From contig JAZKHY010000043.1 in the NCBI GenBank assembly GCA_040385105.1, positions 1 to 64,000 on the forward strand: a stretch of DNA of 64,000 bases, given 5' to 3'. Both the position numbers and the translations under genes were made by a program. This stretch comes from JACMQX01 sp040385105 (GTDB taxonomy: Bacteria; Pseudomonadota; Gammaproteobacteria; Burkholderiales; Burkholderiaceae_C). Under the pieces are notes generated by a model that was not told the DNA's origin, searched no databases, and was given only the letters and a program-made list of their open reading frames with translations. Each line of letters starts with the position of its first letter. The stretch's first letter is position 1. Shown here in pieces: positions 45,202 to 53,385 of the stretch.

Positions 45202-45765
45202 ATGAATTCCCCCGCCGCCGGCCGCCGCTTCCTGTTCCTGACGACTTCGGTGCGCGAGAGCGGCCATGTCGGCAACACCGAGTGGCTGGCCCGCCAGGCC
45301 GCGGCCGCCCTGCCGCCCGGCACAGCGCAGGCCTGGCACCACATTCCGGCCCTGAACATCCCGCCCTTCATCGACGTGCGCCACACACGCGGCAGCTACG
45401 ATGTGCCGGAAGGCGACCTGAAAATGCTGTTCGACGCAATGCGCGGCGCGACGGACATCGTGCTCGTAAGCCCTGTTTACTGGTTCAGCATTCCCGCGCC
45501 GCTCAAGGGCTTCATGGACCACTGGAGCGCCTGGATCCGCATTCCCGGCGTGCCGTTCAAGGAAGAGATGTCACGCAAGACGCTGTGGCTCATCACCACC
45601 AACGGCGACCGTGCCAAGGCGCAGCCGATGACCGACTCGGTCAAACTGTCCGCGGAGTTTTTCAGCATGGCCTGGGGCGGTGCGCTCTGGGGCAAGGGCG
45701 GCCCGCCGGATGCGGTCAAGGGCGATGCGGAGGCTGTGGCACGGAGTGCTGTGTTTTTCCGTTGA
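45202..45765 (+). CDS. NADPH-dependent FMN reductase / flavodoxin-fold oxidoreductase
   Basis: A 187-residue flavodoxin-like protein. The FMN phosphate loop is near TTSVRESGHVGNTEWLA, and the second flavin loop reads SPVYWFSIPAPLKGFMDHW, typical of the NAD(P)H quinone reductase group. It probably reduces flavins or quinones in the cytoplasm. It is divergent from the acetyltransferase. Confidence 0.87.
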   Translation: MNSPAAGRRFLFLTTSVRESGHVGNTEWLARQAAAALPPGTAQAWHHIPALNIPPFIDVRHTRGSYDVPEGDLKMLFDAMRGATDIVLVSPVYWFSIPAPLKGFMDHWSAWIRIPGVPFKEEMSRKTLWLITTNGDRAKAQPMTDSVKLSAEFFSMAWGGALWGKGGPPDAVKGDAEAVARSAVFFR

Positions 45766-45882
45766 CGCATTTGGACGCCCCCGAAGCGCCTTCGGCGCCT
45801 CCCCCACTGGGGGCAATGCAGCGGCCCGGCAAAGCCGGTTCCGCGCATTCCCCAAGTGTGTGCCAGAGCTACCGTTGATCTC

Positions 45883-46115
45883 GCGGTGAGCGGTGTGTGC
45901 GACGGGCCGGCCGTGGAGGCACCGCCGAGCAGCGCATGGCTTGCGGGCGCGCGCGCAGCGCGCTTCGTGAACTGACTCACTGCGGTTGTCCGAGCGGAGA
46001 GAGCCGAAGGCGAACGCAGCGAGTTCCGCAGTGGCCCGCAAGACAGAGCAGCACAGGGCAGCCGCCGAAGGCGGCCGGTGACGTCGGCCGGCACGGCGCA
46101 TACACCGCTCACCGC
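45883..46115. repeat. Nested inverted-repeat element, about 233 bp
   Basis: The outer arms 45883-45913 and 46085-46115 are inverted repeats of 31 bp matching at 28 positions (opening GCGGTGAGCGGTGT). Inside, CTTGCGGGC (45940-45948) pairs with 46034-46042, and CACTGCGG (45978-45985) pairs with 46026-46033. The 446-bp gap 45766-46211 holds no supported gene. ORFs across the element on both strands are Arg-rich and unlikely. Just before it lies a GC-rich intergenic segment with GAAGCGCCTTCGGCGCC. It may be a MITE-like or REP-like element or a structured RNA. Confidence 0.62.
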
Positions 46116-46211
46116 AGGCTACACAGCATGCGTGAAAAGACGCGCAACGCGCGGCCGGACATTCTCAGCGACGCAGGCGCTGCCATTGACACAGCAGCGG
46201 CGCAAAGACCC

Positions 46212-47003
46212 TCACCAGGTGTTGCGCAATTCCCGCAGCCTGGTGAACACTGTCTTCGCGTCCGGGCTATCCGGCAGGTCAGGGAAGCTCTCTCGCAGCT
46301 TCGCGATGACGCCCGGGCTTGAGAGGCGGAAGAAGGTGTTGATGTCTTTTTCCTGCGCGAGCGTGGTCACGGCCGTCGTCACCGGGTCGGCGCCGGAGAC
46401 GGAAGGCAGCAGCTTTTGCGCCGCCGCATTGTCCGGCTCGCGCGACAGGGTGAACTTCAGGTTGTTCTCGATGTAGTCATGCCCCGGGTACACGCGCGTG
46501 TTGCCGGGCAGCGCGGCGAGCTGCTCCACAAAGGTGGCATACAGCGCATTCACATCGCCGCCGTTGTGCACATTGCCGGCACCGGCGTTGAACAGCGTGT
46601 CGCCCGAGAACAGCGCGGGCTCGTCGGTGTGCGAGCGCAGGCAGATGTGGCACATCGTGTGGCCCGGCGTGTCCAGGCATTCAAGCTCGATGTGGCGGCC
46701 GACCCTGATCACGTCGCCGGCCTTCACGCCGCGGTCCATGCCGGCGATCTTGCCGGCGGCCTTGTGGTGCGCGATCACCTTCGCGCCCGTGGCAGCCACC
46801 ACGGCCTCGTTGCCGCCGGTGTGGTCATGGTGCTCATGCGTGTTGAGGATCTGGGTGATCTGCCAGCCTTTGACCCTGGCCGTGTTCAGGCACTTCTCAT
46901 GGTCCAGCGGGTCGATGGCCAGCGCCTCGCCGGTCTCGGGGCAGGCGATCAGGTAGTTGTAGTTGCGGTAGGCGTTGCCCGTCCAGATGCGTTCGACGAT
47001 CAT
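46212..47003 (-). CDS. gloB: Hydroxyacylglutathione hydrolase (glyoxalase II) family
   Basis: A 263-residue metallo-beta-lactamase-fold enzyme. The binuclear metal motif is THEHHDHTGG, followed by DTPGHTMCHI, FSGDTLF and YPGHDY, as in glyoxalase II. It would hydrolyse S-lactoylglutathione to lactate and glutathione. The C-terminal helical substrate domain is present, with ENNLKFTLSREPDN as in GloB. It is downstream of a periplasmic hypothetical gene in the same direction. Confidence 0.9.
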   Translation of the reverse strand: MIVERIWTGNAYRNYNYLIACPETGEALAIDPLDHEKCLNTARVKGWQITQILNTHEHHDHTGGNEAVVAATGAKVIAHHKAAGKIAGMDRGVKAGDVIRVGRHIELECLDTPGHTMCHICLRSHTDEPALFSGDTLFNAGAGNVHNGGDVNALYATFVEQLAALPGNTRVYPGHDYIENNLKFTLSREPDNAAAQKLLPSVSGADPVTTAVTTLAQEKDINTFFRLSSPGVIAKLRESFPDLPDSPDAKTVFTRLRELRNTW

Positions 47004-47051
47004 GTTCCTGCGGTCCTGGTTCAGTTGCGTTTTTTCTGTTGCGGTGCCTGC

Positions 47052-47657
47052 TCAGTACGGCGCTGCAAAGCCGTTGCGGCCTGCGGTGATGCGCAGCGCC
47101 GTCGGCTTGCCGGCGATCTCCTGCGCGGTCAGCGAGACGGTTGCGCCCGGCACCAGCAGGCTGCGGTCAGCCGGCTTGAAGGTGACGATCTGCGTGCCCG
47201 GCGGCACGAGCACCGTCTTCTCGCCGTCCTTGTACTTAAGCTGCAGCTTGCGGCCTTCAGGCACCGCCACCAGGTCTGCCACGGTGGCATTGGTCATGGT
47301 GCTTTCCGGCCCGAGGTCGAACGGGCGGTGGCCGTCGCCGGTGCCGCGCGCGGCTTCCGGGAATACCGTCACGCCCAGCGAGCGCAGCGTGCCGTCGGCC
47401 ATCGGCACGGCGGCGGTGCCGATGTAGCTGCCGGGCTTGATGTCGGCCAGCTCGATGGGCAGCACTTCGGACACCACCAGCCTGTCGGTCGTCGCCAGCG
47501 TGACGACCTCGCCGCTGCGGGCCTTCACCGTCACGCTGGCGGCATCCACCGCCTGGATGACGCCACGGATGCGCACGACCGGCGCGGCGGGTGATTGCGC
47601 GGCCGCAAAGCCGGCGCTGAAACACAGCAGGCAAAAAGAGAGGATGGTTTTGACCAT
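47052..47657 (-). CDS. Periplasmic hypothetical protein with OB-like repeats
   Basis: A 201-residue protein with a Sec signal peptide (FCLLCFSAGFAAAQS). The rest is beta-rich, with two similar halves: VRIRGVIQAVDAASVTVKARSGEVVTL, and later KLQLKYKDGEKTVLVPPGTQIVTF. This pattern resembles DUF5666-like OB folds. It follows the molybdenum hydroxylase gene after only 4 bp, so it is co-transcribed with it and may act in the same process. Function unknown. Confidence 0.75.
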   Translation of the reverse strand: MVKTILSFCLLCFSAGFAAAQSPAAPVVRIRGVIQAVDAASVTVKARSGEVVTLATTDRLVVSEVLPIELADIKPGSYIGTAAVPMADGTLRSLGVTVFPEAARGTGDGHRPFDLGPESTMTNATVADLVAVPEGRKLQLKYKDGEKTVLVPPGTQIVTFKPADRSLLVPGATVSLTAQEIAGKPTALRITAGRNGFAAPY

Positions 47658-47661
47658 GATG

Positions 47662-49995
47662 TCAGGCTCCTTCGTTCATCAGCGCCCACATGCGCGCCGG
47701 CGCCAGCGGCATCTGCAGCAGCGGCGCCTTGTGCGCCATGCCGTTGCGCGCCAGCGCATCGGCCACCGCATTGACCAGCACCGGCGTGGCGCCGATGGTG
47801 CCCAGCTCGCCCACGCCCTTGACGCCCAGCGGGTTGTTCAGGCAGGGCGTGGAAGTGTCCATCTCGGTCCTGAACATCATGCCCACGATGTCCGCGCGCG
47901 GTGCGGTGTAGTCCATCAGGCTGCCGGTGAGGGGCTGGCCGGTCTCGCGGTCGTACACCACCTGTTCCTGCAGCGCCTGGCCCAGGCCCTGCACCGCGCC
48001 GCCGTCGAGCTGGCCGCGCACGATCATCGGGTTGACCACGCGGCCCACGTCGTTGACGGATGAATAAGCCACCACGTCGATGTGGCCGGTGGCCCTGTCG
48101 ATTTCCACCTCGCAGACATGGCAGCCGTTGGGCCAGGTCGGCCCGGCCACTGCATTGGTGGAGTCCACAAAGATGCGCTGCTCCGGCTGCTTTCCCGCCA
48201 GGGCGAACAGGCTGATGCGCATGTCGGTGCCCGCGACCGTGAATGCGCCCTTGTCGTACTGCACGTCTTCGGCCGCAGCCTCAAACTCCTTGGCCGCAAG
48301 CTCCTTCGCCCTGGCGATGGTGCGGTCCGAGCCCACGCGCACCGCCGAGCCGCCGGTGAACAGCGAGCGCGAGCCCGCGCTGCCAAAGCCGTCGCCACGG
48401 TCGGTGTCGCCCATGACGATGCGCACCTGGTCGATGCCCACGCCGAATGCATCCACCACCAGCTGCGCCAGCGTCGTCGCAATGCCCTGGCCCATGGCGT
48501 TGACGGCGGTGAAGACTTCAATGATGCCGTCGGGCGTGACCGACACGGTGACGCGCTCTTCCAGCGCATTGCCGCCCGTCCACTCCAGAAAGGTGGCGAT
48601 GCCTTGGCCGCGCAGCTTGCCGCTCCTGGCCGATGCCGCAGCCCGCGCCTCAAAGCCGTTCCAGTCCGCCAGGTCCAGCCCCTGGTTCATCACATGCTCG
48701 AACTTGCCGGTGTCATAGGTCTGGCCCATCTGATTCTTGTAGGGCATCTGCTCCGGCTTGATAAAGTTGCGCCGGCGCAGCGTGACGCGGTCGATGCCCG
48801 TCTGGCGCGCGGCCTCGTCCATCAGCCGCTCCATGATGAAGATGGCCTCGGGCCGGCCCGCGCCGCGGTAGGCGCCGGTGGGCGCGGTGTTGGTGAGCAC
48901 CGCCCTGAAATGGAAGTCGATGGTGGTGATGTCGTACACGCTGGTCTGCACCCAGGGCCCGATCAGCAGCTGGATGGCCACGCCGGTGCCGGTGGCATAG
49001 GCGCCGACGTTGGCCAGCGACGCCAGGCGCAGCGCCAGGATCTTCCCGGTCTCGTCCAGCGCCAGCTCGGCATGGCTGTGCACGTCGCGTCCGTGGGCCG
49101 ATGCCACAAAGTCCTCGCCGCGCTCGGCCACCCACTTGACCGGCCTCTGCAGCTGGTGCGCACAGAAGGCGACCGCAATGTCTTCCGGGTAGGCACCCGT
49201 CTTCATGCCGAAGCCGCCGCCGACATCGCCGACCACGACGCGCGCGTCCGCCTTTTTCAGGCCCAGCGAATCGGTGACCGAGTTGCGCACACCCGAGGGC
49301 ATCTGGGTGCTCATGCGGATGGTCAGGCGCCCGGCGTCGATGTATGCCAACACGACGCGCGGCTCCAGCGTGAGCGCGACCACGCGCTGGTTGGTGATGT
49401 CCAGCTTGACGACATGCTTCGCGGCGGCAAAAGCGGCAGCGGTTTTGTCGGCGCTGCCGTAGCGCGACTCGGCGGCAATGTTGCCGGCCGCTTCATCCAG
49501 CACCAGCGGCGCGCCGCCGGCCACGGCGTCCTGCAGGCCGACCACCATCGGCAGTTCGTCATAGTCCACCTGCACGGCCTCGGCGGCATCACGCGCCTGC
49601 TGCAGTGTTTCTGCCACCACCACGGCCACCGGCTCGCCGACAAAGCGCACCCGCTCATGGGCCAGCACATGCCGCACCGGCGAGGCGCCGGGTGCGCCGC
49701 CCGCGCGCGGGAAGGTGCTCATCGGCATCGGCTTGACGCCGGCGGCCACGAGGTCGGCCCCGGTGTACACGGCTGCGACGCCAGGCATGGCTTTGGCGGC
49801 CGAGGTGTCGGTGGCGGTGATCCGCGCATGCGGGTAAGGCGAGCGCACAAAGCACAGGTGCATCTGGCCCTGCAGCGTCACGTCGCCCGCATACTGGCCC
49901 AGGCCCTTGAGCAGCCCGTCGTCTTCAAGCCGGCGCACAGCCTGGCCGCTGCCGAAACGGGTGGTGATGTCGGGGGATGCTGTGTCTGTGCTCAC
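47662..49995 (-). CDS. Molybdenum hydroxylase large subunit (CoxL-like, form II)
   Basis: A 777-residue molybdopterin-binding subunit of the xanthine dehydrogenase / aerobic CO dehydrogenase family. The active-site loop reads AYRGAGR, the form II version rather than the AYRCSFR of true CO dehydrogenase. The catalytic glutamate is in GVGELGTIGA. It would hydroxylate a heterocycle or aldehyde. FAD and 2Fe-2S subunits are not encoded on either side, which is unusual. It starts with GTG. Confidence 0.9.
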   Translation of the reverse strand: MSTDTASPDITTRFGSGQAVRRLEDDGLLKGLGQYAGDVTLQGQMHLCFVRSPYPHARITATDTSAAKAMPGVAAVYTGADLVAAGVKPMPMSTFPRAGGAPGASPVRHVLAHERVRFVGEPVAVVVAETLQQARDAAEAVQVDYDELPMVVGLQDAVAGGAPLVLDEAAGNIAAESRYGSADKTAAAFAAAKHVVKLDITNQRVVALTLEPRVVLAYIDAGRLTIRMSTQMPSGVRNSVTDSLGLKKADARVVVGDVGGGFGMKTGAYPEDIAVAFCAHQLQRPVKWVAERGEDFVASAHGRDVHSHAELALDETGKILALRLASLANVGAYATGTGVAIQLLIGPWVQTSVYDITTIDFHFRAVLTNTAPTGAYRGAGRPEAIFIMERLMDEAARQTGIDRVTLRRRNFIKPEQMPYKNQMGQTYDTGKFEHVMNQGLDLADWNGFEARAAASARSGKLRGQGIATFLEWTGGNALEERVTVSVTPDGIIEVFTAVNAMGQGIATTLAQLVVDAFGVGIDQVRIVMGDTDRGDGFGSAGSRSLFTGGSAVRVGSDRTIARAKELAAKEFEAAAEDVQYDKGAFTVAGTDMRISLFALAGKQPEQRIFVDSTNAVAGPTWPNGCHVCEVEIDRATGHIDVVAYSSVNDVGRVVNPMIVRGQLDGGAVQGLGQALQEQVVYDRETGQPLTGSLMDYTAPRADIVGMMFRTEMDTSTPCLNNPLGVKGVGELGTIGATPVLVNAVADALARNGMAHKAPLLQMPLAPARMWALMNEGA

Positions 49996-50120
49996 GGTGT
50001 CTTGCCTCGAATGGGAATGCGTGGGGGAATGCGTAGGGAATTGCCTGCGGGAACGCAGCAGGCACTATAGGCTTTATCAGCCGGCCGTGCTGGCCTGCGG
50101 GGACGTGAGCGCAGAAGGCC

Positions 50121-51029
50121 TCAGGGCACGCGCGGCGACCGGTCCACCATGCGCTCGCTCATCCAGCGCAGCAGGTCCAGCCACATCTGGCGCGTCTCGG
50201 CGTCCAGCGGGGTGCGCATGGAGTTGGGCAACTCGATGGTCACCACCGGCACGCCCTTGTGCACGCCGCCGTAGTTGCCCAGCGAGCCGGGGAAGATGCC
50301 GACCTGGTCCAGGTACAGCCGCCCGAGCCTGGACGGCGGCACCGACGGGCCGTCAAAGTCCAGCACGCCATAGGGTGCATGGATGCTGACGATCAGGTTG
50401 GGCTTGAAGGTCTGCATTTCCTCATGCAGGAACTTCGTCTCGGGCTCGGACAGCGGCTTCGGGCCGGGGTAGCGGCGCGGGTCCTTGCGGGTGCGCTTTT
50501 CCCAGTAGACCCGCGCATCGCGCTCCCAGTTGGGCGTGGGGAAGTTGCGGTTCAGGTCAACGCCATTGGCATTGACCCGGCGCGGCGGCTTGTTCAGCAG
50601 GCCGTCGGGGTTGAGCGCCGGCACGAAGCGCCAGTGGACCGGCGGCGCCATCTGCGCCGGGTCTTCGCCCGCCAGGCGGATCCAGTGCAGCGCCACCGAC
50701 GAAGAAGAAAGTTCGTCGCCATGGATGCCGCCAACAACCAGCACCCGCAGCTTCGCATTCTCCGGCCTGATGTCGCGCTTGTAGAGCTCGCGGCCCTTGA
50801 CCGACTGCACGCCCGTCGGCTCCAGCCTGGCCGCCGCGCACATGGCGGCGCTGACATTGGGCAGCTTGCCCACCAGTTCGTCGCAGGGTTTTGCCGCCTG
50901 GGCCTGCCCCGCCACAGCCAGGCCCGCCAGGCCGGCCAGCGCCGCAAGGCCTGCCAGCCGCACGAAAGGTGCGCGCCACCGCCGCGGAGCGGACACTGTC
51001 TGTTGCTGCATGTTCATGAGGCTGGGCAT
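50121..51029 (-). CDS. M14-family zinc carboxypeptidase (MpaA-like)
   Basis: A 302-residue exported carboxypeptidase. An Ala-rich signal peptide precedes the zinc motif GGIHGDE, the NRNF motif (VDLNRNFPTPNW), the third ligand region IVSIHAPYG and the catalytic glutamate in VVTIELPN. This pattern matches murein tripeptide amidase MpaA, which releases diaminopimelate from peptidoglycan peptides. The export signal places it in the periplasm. It is divergent from the OmpA-caspase operon across a 110-bp promoter region. Confidence 0.88.
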   Translation of the reverse strand: MPSLMNMQQQTVSAPRRWRAPFVRLAGLAALAGLAGLAVAGQAQAAKPCDELVGKLPNVSAAMCAAARLEPTGVQSVKGRELYKRDIRPENAKLRVLVVGGIHGDELSSSSVALHWIRLAGEDPAQMAPPVHWRFVPALNPDGLLNKPPRRVNANGVDLNRNFPTPNWERDARVYWEKRTRKDPRRYPGPKPLSEPETKFLHEEMQTFKPNLIVSIHAPYGVLDFDGPSVPPSRLGRLYLDQVGIFPGSLGNYGGVHKGVPVVTIELPNSMRTPLDAETRQMWLDLLRWMSERMVDRSPRVP

Positions 51030-51139
51030 GTCGCTTTCATGATACCGGGTCACTGCACGGCCCTGCCGTGCGGCGTGGATACGACACAGGCCAAACCCTT
51101 GGCTCACAGGTGGCGCAATTCACGGAGAATCAAGCGGAA

Positions 51140-51664
51140 ATGACCATCCACATGAAATCCGCAAGTTCGGCCCTGGCCGCAATGCCGCTGCTGGCAGCGC
51201 TGGCCTTCACTTCGCTGCCGGCGCAGGCGCAGACGGCGGCGCCCAGCGCCACGGAAATGATCGAAAAGCTCACGCCTGCGCCGCGCACCCGCAGCCTGCG
51301 CAACCTGGCGGTGGAGGCCGTGGCGCCGCCGTCGCTCTCGCTGCTGATCCAGTTCGACTTTGATTCCGCGCGCGTGCGGCCCGAGAGTCGGGAGTCGCTG
51401 GTCAACCTGTCGCTGGCAATGAAGTCCGACAAGCTGCTGAATGCGAAATTCGCCATCGAGGGCCATACCGATGCCAAAGGCCGCGCCGACTACAACCTCC
51501 GGCTCAGCCAGCAGCGGGCCGAGGCGGTGCGCGCCTTCCTGAAGGCCGAAGGCGTGGACGATACCCGGCTGGCCGCCACCGGCAAGGGCTCGGCCGAGCC
51601 CGCCAACAAGGACGACCCGATGGCTGCCGAGAACCGGCGCGTGCGCATCGTCAACCTTGAATGA
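51140..51664 (+). CDS. OmpA-family peptidoglycan-binding protein
   Basis: A 174-residue exported protein: signal peptide (...LAFTSLPAQAQT), about 40 linker residues, then an OmpA C-terminal domain (IQFDFDSARVRPES, IEGHTDAKGRADYNLRLSQQRAEAVR) ending AENRRVRIV. The Asp and Arg that grip diaminopimelate are present (HTDAKG, NLRLSQQRA). It would anchor partners to the cell wall. It precedes the caspase gene by 10 bp, so the two products may act together in the periplasm. Confidence 0.9.
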   Translation: MTIHMKSASSALAAMPLLAALAFTSLPAQAQTAAPSATEMIEKLTPAPRTRSLRNLAVEAVAPPSLSLLIQFDFDSARVRPESRESLVNLSLAMKSDKLLNAKFAIEGHTDAKGRADYNLRLSQQRAEAVRAFLKAEGVDDTRLAATGKGSAEPANKDDPMAAENRRVRIVNLE

Positions 51665-51674
51665 CCAGGCCCCC

Positions 51675-53384
51675 ATGCAGCTTCCGCTTTCACTTTCCCG
51701 CCTTGCGCCCGCTCCGGCGGCCGCGCTGTGCGCACTGGCCGCGCTGACCTGCCTTGGCGCCCTGGCGCAGGACGGGCGCAGCCTGCCAGCGCGCGGCAAC
51801 CGCCATGCACTGATCATCGGCGTGAGCCAGTATGCCGACCCCGCCACACCGCCGCTGCCCGGCGCCCGCATCGACAGGGAGTCGGCGACGCAGATGGCGC
51901 GGGCCATGCAGGTGCCGCCTTCCAACATCACCTACCTGCAGGACGAGCAGGCCACGGGCAACAATATCCGCCGCGCACTGGCCGAGCTCAATGCACGCGT
52001 GGAAGACGGCGACCGCGTCTTCATCCACTACTCCGGCCACGGCACCCGCTACAACGACCCGGCGGCCGGCGGCTGCGTCGAGGCGCTGCTGGCCTACGAC
52101 GGCGGCCAGAGCGGAACCATCACCAACCGGCAGGTCGCCGACCTGCTCAAGCCCATCACGGCCAAGACCGACAAGCTCTTCGTCATGTACGACGCCTGCC
52201 ATTCCGGCGGCCTGGTGCGCGACATGCCGGAGGTGCGCACGCGCGGCTTCACGCTGGCCACCGGCGAAGGCACGCTGCGGCCCAAGTTCTCTTCCATCAG
52301 CGAGGAGTGCGGCCAGCCGGTCAATGTCAAGACACGCAACCTGGTGGTTGAAGCCGTGGCCCAGGGCGGGCTGCCGCAGGACATCATCCACCTGAGCGCC
52401 TCGCGCGACAACGAGGTGAGCTTTGACGACTCCAACAAGGGAGGCCTGGCCACCCAGTTCATGCGCGACTGCATGCTGCGCGAGGCAAAGGACCTGGACA
52501 ACTCCGGCGCGATCACCATGGACGAGATCCGCATCTGCGCCCAGGAAAAGATTAACAAGCGCATGCAGGGCGACCGGCTCTTCAAGCCGCACAACATCAC
52601 CATGACGGGCAACACCGGCTTTGTGCCGGCCTGGTTCAACCAGGCCCTGCCGCAGCAGGTGATGGCCGCGATCAACGCAACGACAGCAGCCGTTACCGCC
52701 ATATCCAATGTGGGCCGGCCGCAGGCTGCGCCGCCGTCGCCGGCACCTGCAATGCCTGTCGCGGCGCCTGCAGCGGCAGCAGCACCGGCGCCCGTCGCTG
52801 CTGCGGCACCTGCCGCACCTGCCGCTGCACCTGCGGCACCACCGCCACAGCTCACCGGCGCCGAAGCCCTGCGCCAGATGCATGACCAGCGCGACGCCAA
52901 ACGCCGGGTGCAGGCCTTCCTGGGCAAGCCGCAGCTGAAGATCGGCCAGGACGCGCTGGACATCACCGTGCAATCGGACCGCGCGGGTTATGTGTACCTG
53001 GCGCTGGCCGGCTCTGACAACAAATCGGTTTACCTGCTGTTCCCCAACGACCTGGACAAGGCCAACCGCATCGAGGCCGGCCAGCGCATGGTGCTGCCGC
53101 GCCCCCACTGGCGCGTGAGGGCCGGCGGCCCGGCCGGCACCAACAACCTCCTCGTGGTGGTGGCCGACGGCCCGCGCGACCTGGGCACGCTGCAGGCGGG
53201 CAAGGCCGGCCCCTTCGTCGCCTCGCTGAACGACGCCGAAGGCCGCGCGCGGCTGGGCGCACTCATGACCACCGCGCGCGACAGCGCCGCAGGCCAGTGC
53301 GGCAGCCCCGCTGCCCGCAGGAACAACCCCCTGTGCTCGGACGCATTCGGCGCCACCATGCTGGCCGTCGAGGAGGTGAGGTGA
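51675..53384 (+). CDS. Exported caspase-like protein with calcium loop and DUF4384
   Basis: A 569-residue exported protein. A signal peptide is followed by a peptidase C14 domain with His122 (YSGHGTRY) and Cys175 (YDACHSGG). Near the domain end is a canonical EF-hand loop, DLDNSGAITMDE (residues 273-284). An Ala/Pro-rich linker (about 340-390) leads to a DUF4384-like beta domain (RAGYVYLALAGSD, SVYLLFPNDLDKANRIEAG). It is a paralog of the protein at 32292-34259. The start at 51675 gives the best signal peptide; a TTG at 51657 is possible. Confidence 0.92.
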   Translation: MQLPLSLSRLAPAPAAALCALAALTCLGALAQDGRSLPARGNRHALIIGVSQYADPATPPLPGARIDRESATQMARAMQVPPSNITYLQDEQATGNNIRRALAELNARVEDGDRVFIHYSGHGTRYNDPAAGGCVEALLAYDGGQSGTITNRQVADLLKPITAKTDKLFVMYDACHSGGLVRDMPEVRTRGFTLATGEGTLRPKFSSISEECGQPVNVKTRNLVVEAVAQGGLPQDIIHLSASRDNEVSFDDSNKGGLATQFMRDCMLREAKDLDNSGAITMDEIRICAQEKINKRMQGDRLFKPHNITMTGNTGFVPAWFNQALPQQVMAAINATTAAVTAISNVGRPQAAPPSPAPAMPVAAPAAAAAPAPVAAAAPAAPAAAPAAPPPQLTGAEALRQMHDQRDAKRRVQAFLGKPQLKIGQDALDITVQSDRAGYVYLALAGSDNKSVYLLFPNDLDKANRIEAGQRMVLPRPHWRVRAGGPAGTNNLLVVVADGPRDLGTLQAGKAGPFVASLNDAEGRARLGALMTTARDSAAGQCGSPAARRNNPLCSDAFGATMLAVEEVR

Positions 53385-53385
53385 C

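Noticed and set aside
45571..46322. Long Arg/Ala-rich ORFs on both strands across the nested repeat element
   Set aside because: They overlap the reductase gene or the glyoxalase gene and run through inverted repeats; ORFs of this kind arise from GC-rich repeats without coding constraint.
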